A stretch of DNA of 57,718 nucleotides from an uncultured Clostridia bacterium (GTDB taxonomy: Bacteria; Bacillota; Clostridia; Oscillospirales; Oscillospiraceae), in the NCBI GenBank assembly GCA_930990965.1, contig CAKNRQ010000009.1, positions 1 through 57,718 on the forward strand, read 5' to 3'. Numbering within the stretch: the first letter of the stretch is position 1; every line of letters begins with the position of its first letter. Made by a program: the position numbers and the translations under genes. Below the pieces are notes generated by a model, which was given only the letters and a program-made list of their open reading frames with translations, ran no database searches and was not told where the DNA came from. Below, in pieces: positions 25,926-33,916 of the stretch.

Positions 25926-26092
25926 TTTGGCTTGATGTGGTTATCGTGCTGGGCATGGCGGTTTGGGCTTACTTCGCCGTGCGCTATCTCAGGCGGCCCC
26001 GCCGCCGCGGATGCAACCGGGACTGCACGCAGTGCGGCGCCTGCCGTACTGGCCGCTACGGCTTCAAGGTTGAGAAGCAGGATGAGGAATAA
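25922..26092 (+). CDS. FeoB-associated Cys-rich membrane protein
   Basis: A 56-residue protein with one N-terminal helix (about residues 5-22) and a basic, cysteine-bearing tail (C31, C35, C38, C41 in CNRDCTQCGAC). TTG 25922 is the start: it overlaps the feoB stop by four bases and has AGGAGG nine bases upstream. Upstream codons in the same frame lie inside feoB. Such proteins commonly follow feoB in Firmicutes; a role in iron handling at the membrane is presumed. Confidence 0.85.
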   Translation: MIWLDVVIVLGMAVWAYFAVRYLRRPRRRGCNRDCTQCGACRTGRYGFKVEKQDEE

Positions 26093-26140
26093 ACCCGCGG
26101 GAGAGCGGGCTGTCCCGAAAGAGGGATAATTGAATAATTT

Positions 26141-26176
26141 GCCGCCCCGGCGCTTTGCGCGCCGGGGCGGCTTTTT
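26141..26176 (+). terminator. Terminator after the feo operon
   Basis: A thirteen-base perfect GC stem (26141-26153 with 26159-26171) is followed by five T residues. Confidence 0.92.
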
Positions 26177-26460
26177 GCGTTTTTGGTGAAGTGTACGGCA
26201 TGCCGTCATAATGCACAAAACATTGAAACAGAGGTATTAGGGGGTAAAATTGGCGGTTGATGCTCTGCCAAATGTACAATTATAGAGGCGTAATAGCGGA
26301 CAAAGAGAGGATGCAGAACAAAATACAGAGCGAGGAAACGCTTGATATGGGGGAAACTTTGTGCAATGCGCAGAATATTGTAAATTAGCTCTTTTTAGAG
26401 CACAAAATTATTTACAAATTATCGTGCATGTGGTATAATCATGACCGTGGAGGTGAGGCG
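26177..26460. other. AT-rich non-coding region ahead of the phage-like cluster
   Basis: No gene is seen. The stretch has a perfect palindrome ACGGCATGCCGT (26195-26206), AT-rich sequence, a small inverted repeat GCTCT-TTTT-AGAGC (26388-26401) just upstream of the promoter, and then the cluster's promoter. No integrase gene, att-like repeat or repressor gene is present here. Confidence 0.55.
26388..26439 (+). promoter_or_regulatory. Promoter and possible operator of the phage-like cluster
   Basis: TTTACA (26411-26416), 17 bases, TATAAT (26434-26439): a strong sigma-A promoter giving a leader of only about 15 bases. The inverted repeat at 26388-26401 ends nine bases before the -35 box and could bind an activator or repressor. 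Confidence 0.8.
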
Positions 26461-26826
26461 GTGAGAAAGAGCAAGGCACAGAAGGCCGCTGAGATGCGGG
26501 TCAAGATTGATGAGTATTTCGAGCTCAGAGCAGGGGAGGGGCGCTTCCCCACAGAGGCGGGGTTGATATTGGCCCTGGACTTGAGCGAGGAGGAGTACGA
26601 CAAGTTGTACATGGATGCGGTGTACAAAAGAGAGTTCGACCGTGCCAAGCTGGCCAGGACTGACTGGCTGGAAAACCAGATGGTTACCGAGTCGGGGCGT
26701 GCCACGGGCTGCATGAACGCGCTCAAGCAGGAGAAGAATGGAGGCTATGCGGACAAGACCCCGGCCACGCGCGAGCAGAAGCTGGTGATTGAGCTCAGGG
26801 GCGTTGGAAGCGGGGCGGCAGGATGA
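26461..26826 (+). CDS. Small terminase-like protein
   Basis: First gene of the structural cluster: 121 residues, charged and mostly helical. GTG 26461 is chosen, with GGAGGTGAG close upstream and the transcript starting only about 15 bases before it. Position right before, and overlapping by four bases, the large terminase, plus size and charge, identify it as the likely DNA-recognition subunit of the packaging motor. No strong sequence signature is visible; EAGLILALDLSEEEYDKLY looks like a helix-turn-helix-type segment. Confidence 0.65.
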   Translation: MRKSKAQKAAEMRVKIDEYFELRAGEGRFPTEAGLILALDLSEEEYDKLYMDAVYKREFDRAKLARTDWLENQMVTESGRATGCMNALKQEKNGGYADKTPATREQKLVIELRGVGSGAAG

Positions 26827-28208
26827 GCGCGCCGCTTGAATGGGATCCGGGAGAGGCCAACCCCAAGCAGAAGCTCTTTTTTGCCAGCCGCAAGCTCTAC
26901 ACGGGCTACGGCGGGGCCAAGGGCGGCGGCAAGACCTGGGCCGTCAGGATAAAGGCGCTGCTGGGGGCTTACAACTACCCGGGTATACGCATCCTGATAA
27001 TGCGCAAGACCTACCCAGAGTTACAGTCGAACCACATTGAGCCCATGCTCAAGCTCATCCGGTCGGAGCTAGCCAGCTACAACGGCTCGCTGCACAGCAT
27101 TTACTTTGTAAACGGCAGCCTCATACACTTCGGGCACTGGTCGGGGGAGGAGAGCGAGCTGGAGTACAACGGACAGGAGTACGACTGGATATTTCTCGAC
27201 GAGGCCACGCAGTTCACTTGGAGGGCCTTTCAATTCCTGGGCGGGCTGCTGCGAGGTGTGAACGAGTTCCCCAAGCGCATGTACATAACCTGCAATCCGG
27301 GAGGGGTGGGGCACCGCTGGGTGAAGCGGCTTTTCATAGACAGGGACTACATACAAAACCGGGAGAACCCGGAGGAAAACGAGGACCCGGACGACTATGT
27401 GTTCATCCCGGCCACGGTGGAGGACAACACGGCGCTTTTGAAGTCCTCGCCGGGGTATCTGCGGATGCTGTCCTCAATGCCGGAGAACCTCAGAAAGGCG
27501 TACCGTTACGGCGACTGGGACTCGCTGGGCGGGAACTATTTCCCCGAGCTATCCGACGCCGTGCACGTTACGGAGCCCTTCCAGATACCTAAGCACTGGC
27601 GGCGCTACCGGGCCTTTGACTACGGGCTCGACATGTTCGCCTGCGCCTGGTTCGCGGTGGACGAGGCCGGCAGGAGCTGGATGTACAGGGAGTACTCGAA
27701 GAGCGGGCTCATAGTGCAGGAGGCGGCGAAGGCCATGCTCGAGCGTACCCTGCCCGGCGAGCAGATAGAGGTGACCTTCGCGCCGCCGGACATGTGGTCG
27801 CGGCAGAAGGATTCGGGGCGCACTATGGCTGAAATCTTCCTCGAGTGCGGTGTGCCCATTGTTCGGGCAGACAACTCGCGGGTACAGGGGCACATGATGA
27901 TAAAGGACATGTTGGCCAAGCGCCCGGATGGGAGGCCGTCGCTGCTCTTCTTCAACACTTGCAGGCAGACGCTGGACGATTTGAGGGACATACAGTCCGA
28001 CGCCAACGATCCCAACGACTGCGCGCGTGAGCCGCACGAGGTCACGCACCGGGTGGACGCGGTGAGGTACTACTGTGTGAGCCGCGTGGAGAGGGCCGGG
28101 GAGACTGTGCGCAGGGCGGCAGACGAGGACGGAGGGATAGCTTACGACGAATTTATACACGGCGGCGGGCTGAGCGCCGGATATTTAAACTTTGGGAGGT
28201 ATATGTGA
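26823..28208 (+). CDS. Phage terminase large subunit
   Basis: DNA-packaging motor of 461 residues. The N-terminal ATPase has Walker A GGAKGGGKT (about 29-37) and Walker B WIFLDEA (about 121-127), with coupling residues in ITCNPGG. The C-terminal RNase H-like nuclease begins at RAFDYGLD (first catalytic Asp) and has later acidic residues. Length and motifs are intact, so the motor could be functional. It starts inside the small subunit gene and overlaps the next start. Confidence 0.95.
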   Translation: MSAPLEWDPGEANPKQKLFFASRKLYTGYGGAKGGGKTWAVRIKALLGAYNYPGIRILIMRKTYPELQSNHIEPMLKLIRSELASYNGSLHSIYFVNGSLIHFGHWSGEESELEYNGQEYDWIFLDEATQFTWRAFQFLGGLLRGVNEFPKRMYITCNPGGVGHRWVKRLFIDRDYIQNRENPEENEDPDDYVFIPATVEDNTALLKSSPGYLRMLSSMPENLRKAYRYGDWDSLGGNYFPELSDAVHVTEPFQIPKHWRRYRAFDYGLDMFACAWFAVDEAGRSWMYREYSKSGLIVQEAAKAMLERTLPGEQIEVTFAPPDMWSRQKDSGRTMAEIFLECGVPIVRADNSRVQGHMMIKDMLAKRPDGRPSLLFFNTCRQTLDDLRDIQSDANDPNDCAREPHEVTHRVDAVRYYCVSRVERAGETVRRAADEDGGIAYDEFIHGGGLSAGYLNFGRYM

Positions 28209-28462
28209 TGGTGGAAATTTTGGCTCTGGCGCTGCTGGCGCTCTCGGGGGCCGGGGCGCTGGCGACGGCGCTCATTTGCGCGCGAGTGCTGCGCTCTCTG
28301 GTGCGGCTGGAGACCGCGGTGAGGGCGCTGCGGCTGCCTGCGGCGTCCGGAACGGAGGACTTGGGCGCGGACCGGGAGCAGGAGCGGTACGCGCAGGGAG
28401 TGGCAAACATACTCGCGTACGGTACGAGGGAGATGGTCAGAAAGCGGGGTGAGGCGCAGTGA
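28208..28462 (+). CDS. Small membrane-anchored protein of the cluster
   Basis: An 84-residue protein: an Ala/Leu-rich N-terminal helix (about residues 4-28), then a charged tail. ATG 28208 overlaps the terminase stop (TGATG) and GGGAGG is upstream; its own stop overlaps the portal start. No family is recognised. Its place between terminase and portal genes is kept by tight overlaps on both sides, so it is likely translated. Confidence 0.6.
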   Translation: MVEILALALLALSGAGALATALICARVLRSLVRLETAVRALRLPAASGTEDLGADREQERYAQGVANILAYGTREMVRKRGEAQ

Positions 28463-30060
28463 GCAGCAGGGGTAAGGATATGGTTACGGCCGAGAGCGTC
28501 TGGCGCGAATACGAGAAAATGCTCGCCTACAACGACTCTATCTCGCTGGACGACACGGTGAGGGTGAACGAGAACTTCTTTGTCGGAAAGCAGTGGGAGG
28601 GTGTGGAGTCAAACGGCCTGCCAACGCCGGTATTTAATTTCCTCAAGCGTGTGACGCTGTTCACTGTGGCGAGTATCACGAGCGAGAGAGTGAAGCTGCT
28701 CGCCTCGCCAGTGGACTCGCGCTCGGGGGACGGCAAGATAATTCGTGCCGCCGGGGCGGTGAACGCCGAGCTCGACGCCATACTCGAGCACAACAAGCTA
28801 CCGCAGCTTCTTCACGAGTTCATGCGCAACGCTGCCGTGGATGGGGACGCGGCCACTTACACTTACTGGGATGCGGAGGCTCCGTCATCCGGGGGCGGGC
28901 GCGGGGCGATAGTCACGGAGATTGTGCCAAACACGCGAGTGGGCTTCGGCAACTGCGCGGACAGGCGGGTGCAGAGCCAGCCGTATATACTCATAAAGCG
29001 GCGCGAGCTCACTGAACGTCTGAGAAATCGTGCCAGGGAACTGGGCTGCAGGGAGTGGGAGGAGATTAAGCCCGACACCGACGAGCAGCAGGCAGACTGC
29101 TACAAGGAGACGGGCGACAAGACTACGGTTATTTTGCGGCTCTGGAAGGACGGGGACACGGGCAGCGTCTGGGCCTGCGAGTGCGTGCGCGGAATTATGG
29201 TGCGAGAGCCCTGGGATTTGGGGCTGAGGCTCTATCCGGTGACCTGGCTGTGCTGGGACTACGTACAGGACAGCTATCACGGGCAGGCCATGCTCACGGG
29301 GCTGATACCCAACCAGATCTATATAAACAAGCTGTTCGCCATGACCATGATCTCGCTCATGACCACGGCCTACCCGAAAGTCGTCTACGACCGCACGCGC
29401 GTGCCAAAGTGGGACAACGGCATAGGCCGGGCCATAGGCGTGAACGGCGGGGACGTCACGGGCGTGGCGCGCATACTTGACCCGGCGCAGGTCTCGCCGC
29501 AGATTGCGCAGTTCATAGAGCTCACGCAGGAGATGACCCAGTCCAACCTCGGCGCTACCAGTGTGGCGCTCGGCGACGCCAGGCCCGACAACACCAGCGC
29601 CATTATAGCGCTGCAAAGGGCGGCGGCTACGCCGAACGAGCTGACGCGGCAGAACCTCTACCAGAGCGTCGAGGAGCTGGGGGCCATATACATAGACTTC
29701 ATGGCCGGATATTACGGCGTGCGGATGATAGCTGTTGACCCCGCGGATGAGGTAGGCGAAGAGGTGCTGGACTTTGCAGCCGGGGCGCTGCCGCTTGACG
29801 CCAACGGCATGCTCGTCGTGCCATACGACTTTGCACAACTGCGCGAGGTGCCGATGATGCTCAAGCTCGATGTGGGCGCGAGCGCGTACTGGAGCGAGAT
29901 TGCGAGCGCTCAGACGCTCGACAACCTGCTCGCCAGCGGGCAGATAGGGCTGGTGGAGTACTTGGAGCGGATACCGGACGAGTATGTGACCGACCGTCAG
30001 GGGCTGATCAAGGCCGTGAAGGAGCGGAATGCGGCCGGTGGAAGCGGTGCGCAGATTTAA
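28459..30060 (+). CDS. Phage portal protein
   Basis: A 533-residue portal (head-tail gateway) of the P22-like/podovirus-type group. The N terminus (RVNENFFVGKQWEGV) and the block ATSVALGDARPDNTSAIIALQ with following helices match this portal class. It is intact with no stop or frameshift. The start is GTG 28459, overlapping the previous stop. AUA makes up 17 of its 31 Ile codons, as in host genes here, which points to long residence in this genome or a phage adapted to it. Confidence 0.88.
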   Translation: MSSRGKDMVTAESVWREYEKMLAYNDSISLDDTVRVNENFFVGKQWEGVESNGLPTPVFNFLKRVTLFTVASITSERVKLLASPVDSRSGDGKIIRAAGAVNAELDAILEHNKLPQLLHEFMRNAAVDGDAATYTYWDAEAPSSGGGRGAIVTEIVPNTRVGFGNCADRRVQSQPYILIKRRELTERLRNRARELGCREWEEIKPDTDEQQADCYKETGDKTTVILRLWKDGDTGSVWACECVRGIMVREPWDLGLRLYPVTWLCWDYVQDSYHGQAMLTGLIPNQIYINKLFAMTMISLMTTAYPKVVYDRTRVPKWDNGIGRAIGVNGGDVTGVARILDPAQVSPQIAQFIELTQEMTQSNLGATSVALGDARPDNTSAIIALQRAAATPNELTRQNLYQSVEELGAIYIDFMAGYYGVRMIAVDPADEVGEEVLDFAAGALPLDANGMLVVPYDFAQLREVPMMLKLDVGASAYWSEIASAQTLDNLLASGQIGLVEYLERIPDEYVTDRQGLIKAVKERNAAGGSGAQI

Positions 30061-30072
30061 AAGGAGGGACGA

Positions 30073-30771
30073 ATGATGGAGGAGAAGACTACTGCCGCGG
30101 CTGAAGCGGTCCAGACAGAAGAGCGCCCGGAAAGGCGCACATCATGGGAGTGGGATGTGGACGTCGGAGAGATCATGGACGGCGTCCGGGACGAGGCCGA
30201 GGCTCCTGAGCAGGCTGTGACCACGCAGCCTGAGGATGGTGAGCTCTTTACGCTCAAGCATTTAGACGAGGTGAGCACAGTGTCGCGGGAGAAGGTCATA
30301 GAGCTGGCGCAGAAGGGCCTGGACTACGACCGCGTGCGCGCTAAATTGGATGCGGCGCGTGATGAGCTCGGTGAGCTGAAAAGCCTGGCCGAGAAGGAGG
30401 GACTGGACATGCAGGCGTTCTCGGAGCGCTCCGCTCAGACCAGGGCGGGCGAGTCGAGGGCGAGAAGGGAGGCGCGGGAGTTCTTCGAGGCGCATCCCGA
30501 GGCAGCCTCTGCAATGCTGCGCGACAGGCAGGCTATACCGGACGAGGTGTGGCAGCGCGTGCGTGCAGGCGAGAGCCTGAACGCGGCATGGGAGGGCGTG
30601 GAGCTGCGCCGCCGCGCGCAGGAGAGCGGTGAGCGCGTGAAATCGCTCGAGCGCGAACTGGCCGAGACCAGGCAGGAGCAGAGCAATGCCGCGCGCAGTA
30701 CGGGCAGCGTCGTGAGCGCTGGCGGCGACGTCGAGAGGGACATGGCCGCCATTGGCTGGAACGAGGTTTGA
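30073..30771 (+). CDS. Scaffolding-like protein
   Basis: A 232-residue acidic, highly charged protein with long predicted coiled coil (about residues 75-210), lying between portal and capsid genes: the place and character of a scaffold that guides shell assembly. GGAGGG precedes ATG 30073, and a second ATG follows at 30076. No sequence family is certain. The C terminus ends with a short ordered-looking stretch (DVERDMAAIGWNEV) that could bind the coat protein. Confidence 0.7.
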   Translation: MMEEKTTAAAEAVQTEERPERRTSWEWDVDVGEIMDGVRDEAEAPEQAVTTQPEDGELFTLKHLDEVSTVSREKVIELAQKGLDYDRVRAKLDAARDELGELKSLAEKEGLDMQAFSERSAQTRAGESRARREAREFFEAHPEAASAMLRDRQAIPDEVWQRVRAGESLNAAWEGVELRRRAQESGERVKSLERELAETRQEQSNAARSTGSVVSAGGDVERDMAAIGWNEV

Positions 30772-30807
30772 AGCGCAGAGATTGATTGAAATTAAAGGAG
30801 GAAATGT

Positions 30808-31860
30808 ATGGCTATAAACCTAGCAAGCAAATTCAGTAAATATGTGGACGACGCCTTTGAGCACGAGTGCCTGCTCGCCGGCGCCACAAGTAACCGCGTG
30901 GACTTCACCGGCGTCAACGAGGTGAGCGTCTACTCTGTGGACAAGATGGAGATGAACGACTACAACCCCTCCGGCACTTCCCGTTACGGCACGGTGGAGG
31001 AGATCGGCGACAGGGTGCAGACCTTCAAGATAGACCGCGACAGGTCCTTCACCGGCTCCATCGACGAGGGCAACGCCCAGGACCAGTACAACGTCAAGGA
31101 TGCCTCCGCGCGCCTGCATGTGCAGATACGCGACGTGGTCATTCCCGAGGTGGAGACCTACGTCTTCGGCAAGTGGGCCTACGGCGCGGGCAAGGTCGTG
31201 GGCGGCAGCGCCCCGACGGCCGATACCCTGCTGGGCCTTATCCAGGCGGGCGCGAGCTACATGAATAACCACCATGTGCCACGCCGTGGGCGCAGCATCT
31301 TTATCGCCGAGACCTATGCGGCCATGCTGCCCAACCTCGCCAACCTGACTTACCTGGAACGCCTGGGCAGCGAGGCGCTGAGTGAAAACCGTCTGCCGCG
31401 CGTGGCCGGTTTCGACGTGCGCGTCGTGCCCGATGGGGACATGCTCGAGGGCGTATACTTCATCCTTCAGCACAAGGATGCCTGCCCCTTTGTGCAGAAA
31501 CTCGCCAAATACAAGATCCAGAAGGATCCCATGGGCATCGACGGCAACGTCATCGAGGGCCGCGTCCGCTACTGGGCGGGAGTGCTCGCAGAGAAGTGCG
31601 ACGGCGTTTACGTCTATGCCGCGACGGACAGCGTACAGGCTGCACCGGTGCTGGGGGGCACCGGCAACGCCGTGACGCTCACCGCCGAGGGCGCGACTAT
31701 CTACTACACCGTAGACGGCACCGACCCGCGCTACAGCGCGAGCCGTGAGCTGGCGGCTTCCGGCGGCACGATTAACATAACTTCCGGGCAGGTGCTGAAG
31801 GCCTACGCCTACACGGACACGAAGTATCCGAGCGGAGTAGTGGAGAAGGCGGCGACCTGA
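30808..31860 (+). CDS. Major capsid protein with a C-terminal Ig-like add-on
   Basis: A 350-residue coat protein, probably HK97-fold, judged by position after the scaffold and by features such as KIDRDRSFTGSIDEGNA and RRGRSIFIAETYAAML. AAAGGAGG precedes ATG 30808. The last 70 residues (from about 280) are a separate module: TLTAEGATIYYTVDGTDPRYS is typical of the chitobiase/beta-hexosaminidase C-terminal Ig-like domain, suggesting a surface decoration that could bind carbohydrate. Confidence 0.85.
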   Translation: MAINLASKFSKYVDDAFEHECLLAGATSNRVDFTGVNEVSVYSVDKMEMNDYNPSGTSRYGTVEEIGDRVQTFKIDRDRSFTGSIDEGNAQDQYNVKDASARLHVQIRDVVIPEVETYVFGKWAYGAGKVVGGSAPTADTLLGLIQAGASYMNNHHVPRRGRSIFIAETYAAMLPNLANLTYLERLGSEALSENRLPRVAGFDVRVVPDGDMLEGVYFILQHKDACPFVQKLAKYKIQKDPMGIDGNVIEGRVRYWAGVLAEKCDGVYVYAATDSVQAAPVLGGTGNAVTLTAEGATIYYTVDGTDPRYSASRELAASGGTINITSGQVLKAYAYTDTKYPSGVVEKAAT

Positions 31861-31930
31861 TTTGTGAGCGCTGTGCTGCCTGAGGCAGAGGGCGGGAGGG
31901 ACGGGTATAAAAACACTGGGAGGTGTGTTG

Positions 31931-32341
31931 ATGGCATATGTCGAGGATGTGTTTGACGCCGCGATGGGTATTATGGACGAGCTGTCCGTGAGCGGCGAGG
32001 CGAGGACCAGCGATACGGAGGAGTACGAGCTGAGGACTCCGGCGATAGTGAACACGCTGGTGGCCGAGCTGAAAATGCTGACGGGCGACCGAGCCGACTG
32101 GCTGGCCATACAGTCTCTGGAGGATGTGGTGCCGGTGGGGAACACGAGCTAGTCGCTCGGCGCGCTGCCATATGGGCTCGCGGCCGGGCTGCTTGTGGAC
32201 GAGAACCCGTCGGCGGCGAGCTTTTACCAGCAGAGGTATGAGGAGATGCGTGCGTACTATCTTGCGAGATTGCAGGCGGCGGTGGGGGATATTGGCAACC
32301 TGTACGGCGGGATAGAGTACGGCGAGTTTGGGGCGTGGTGA
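31931..32341 (+). CDS. Head-tail connector-like protein with in-frame amber codon
   Basis: ATG 31931 (GGGAGG upstream) opens a 136-codon frame running to TGA 32339-32341, next to the following gene's start, but codon 74 is TAG (32150-32152). The first part (73 residues) ends VVPVGNTS; after the TAG the frame continues SLGALPYGLAAGLLVDENPS and FYQQRYEEM, which reads as the second half of the same small helical adaptor. TAC (Tyr) or CAG (Gln) would each be one change away. The options are a nonsense mutation that disables the particle, read-through, or sequencing error. Confidence 0.65.
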
Positions 32342-32342
32342 G

Positions 32343-32777
32343 ATGGCGAGAGTTCCAACCAATATAAGCGAGTCGGTATATCAGATAAAGCGCTGGCGTG
32401 GGGTGAATGAGGCGCAGGAGGGGCAGGCCTCGCTGGATATGGGTGAGGCGGCGGTGATGCGCAACTTCAAGGTCACGGCGGGCGGCGCGCTGCAAAAACG
32501 GGGCGGCTCGGTGAACGTGGCGGGCCTGCTGAGCAACTACACGGTGACGGTGGACACACAGCACGTGCAGACGTTGTTTGAGGAGGACGGCCGGTTGAGC
32601 GAGGTTTCGCTTACTATGTATCCGGGCGTGCAGGCGACCGGTATGGGTATGCTCACGCTGACGGGGACGCCGGTGACGGTGACGGAGTACAACGCCGATG
32701 AATACGAGGGCTACTACTACCGGCACACGAACGGACGGGTTTACCGCTTCGAGGGTCTGGCGAGGTCGAGAGTATGA
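32343..32777 (+). CDS. Tail hub protein, N-terminal piece
   Basis: A 144-residue protein: MARVPTNISESVYQIKRW, then AVMRNFKVTAGGALQKRGG, which resembles the N terminus of podovirus tail-hub/stabilisation proteins (often 600-800 residues in one chain). It stops early, after a small beta-rich stretch (YYYRHTNGRVYRFEGLARS). Its stop overlaps the start of the radical SAM gene (ATGA). The remainder of a hub-like protein follows in 33898-35709. I infer that the two are parts of one ancestral protein. Confidence 0.55.
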   Translation: MARVPTNISESVYQIKRWRGVNEAQEGQASLDMGEAAVMRNFKVTAGGALQKRGGSVNVAGLLSNYTVTVDTQHVQTLFEEDGRLSEVSLTMYPGVQATGMGMLTLTGTPVTVTEYNADEYEGYYYRHTNGRVYRFEGLARSRV

Positions 32778-33916
32778 GCGCGCTGCTCAGGATAACCTCG
32801 GTCATGCTCGTGGTGACGCACGGCTGTAACCTGCGTTGTAAGTATTGCTTTGTGAGGAAGGAGCCGGAGCGCATGACGCTGGAGACCGCGAAGGAGGCGG
32901 CGCGCATGCTCATGGAGAACGCCCGCGTGTCGGGCGCGGCGCCGGAGATAAATTTCTTCGGCGGCGAGCCCATGCTCGAGTACGACACAGTGATTAGACC
33001 GATTGTGGAGTGGCTGCACGATGAGCTGAAAGAGCGGTTTCGCTTTTCTATCACGACGAACGGCACGCTGCTCACGGATGAGAGGATAGGTTTTATGAGG
33101 CGGCACGGGTTCGGGCTGCTGCTGTCTATGGACGGCAACAAGCCGGTGCAGGACTACAGCCGGCCTTATGCCGGGGGAGGCGGTTCATTTGAGACGCTCC
33201 GGCCCATCGTGCCGAAGGTGCTCGCGGCGTGGCCGGGGACCACGTTTCGCATGACAGCGCTGCCGGAGACGTGCGGACACACGTTTGAGAGCGTTTTGTG
33301 GGCGGCGGCGCAGGGCTTCAGGAGTTTCTTCGTGACGCCGGACGTGTTCCGGGAGTGGGACGGACGGGCCAGAGAAGTCCTGGCCCGGGAGCTGGAAACG
33401 TACGCGGACTACTATGTGGACTGCAAGGCGCACGGGGTGAGGCCCATCTTGTTTTCCGGCTTTGAACAGGCGTTTGAGGACTTGAAGCAGATCAGGAGCG
33501 CTGAAAGGCAGGGGACATACAGGGCGCTGCCCAAATGCACTTCACGCGGCAAGTGTGGGCTGGGCGCTTCGCGGTTTGCGTCCGTCCACCCGAATGGGGA
33601 TGTGTACGCCTGCCAGGAGATGACGTCGAACGAGGGCCCGGAGAGTCCGTTCTACATAGGTTCCATATATGCGGGCGTGGACGATGCGCGCCGCCTGGCG
33701 CTGATGGAGGCCTTTGACGCGCGTCCGGTCAGGGGAGAGGACTGCGCCGGCTGCAAATATGACAGAATCTGCGACGGGGGCTGCGTGGCCAACAACTACA
33801 TGCTCACGGGTTCGCTGGGTGTGATGCCGGAGGTGTACTGCTGGTGGCGGCGCGAGCTGCTGAGTCAGGCAGAGAGGATAGAGAAGGGGGTGGAGAAATG
33901 CCGCACTCGGAAGTGA
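32774..33916 (+). CDS. Radical SAM/SPASM enzyme, putative peptide maturase
   Basis: A 380-residue radical SAM enzyme. The 4Fe-4S motif is C18-x3-C22-x2-C25 (CNLRCKYC), followed by FFGGEPM and SITTNGTLL for SAM binding. The C-terminal SPASM region has cysteines at 255, 261, 280, 324, 327, 333, 337 and 356 (CAGCKYDRICDGGC), enough for two auxiliary clusters. This plan is that of RiPP maturases and of QhpD-type enzymes that make thioether links within larger proteins. It overlaps both neighbours, and the next gene encodes a 13-Cys array, the obvious substrate candidate. Confidence 0.92.
   Translation: MSALLRITSVMLVVTHGCNLRCKYCFVRKEPERMTLETAKEAARMLMENARVSGAAPEINFFGGEPMLEYDTVIRPIVEWLHDELKERFRFSITTNGTLLTDERIGFMRRHGFGLLLSMDGNKPVQDYSRPYAGGGGSFETLRPIVPKVLAAWPGTTFRMTALPETCGHTFESVLWAAAQGFRSFFVTPDVFREWDGRAREVLARELETYADYYVDCKAHGVRPILFSGFEQAFEDLKQIRSAERQGTYRALPKCTSRGKCGLGASRFASVHPNGDVYACQEMTSNEGPESPFYIGSIYAGVDDARRLALMEAFDARPVRGEDCAGCKYDRICDGGCVANNYMLTGSLGVMPEVYCWWRRELLSQAERIEKGVEKCRTRK

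Noticed and set aside
26093-26460. tRNA gene or attachment site beside the phage-like unit
   Set aside because: No cloverleaf and no repeat shared with the region after 40280 could be seen by eye.
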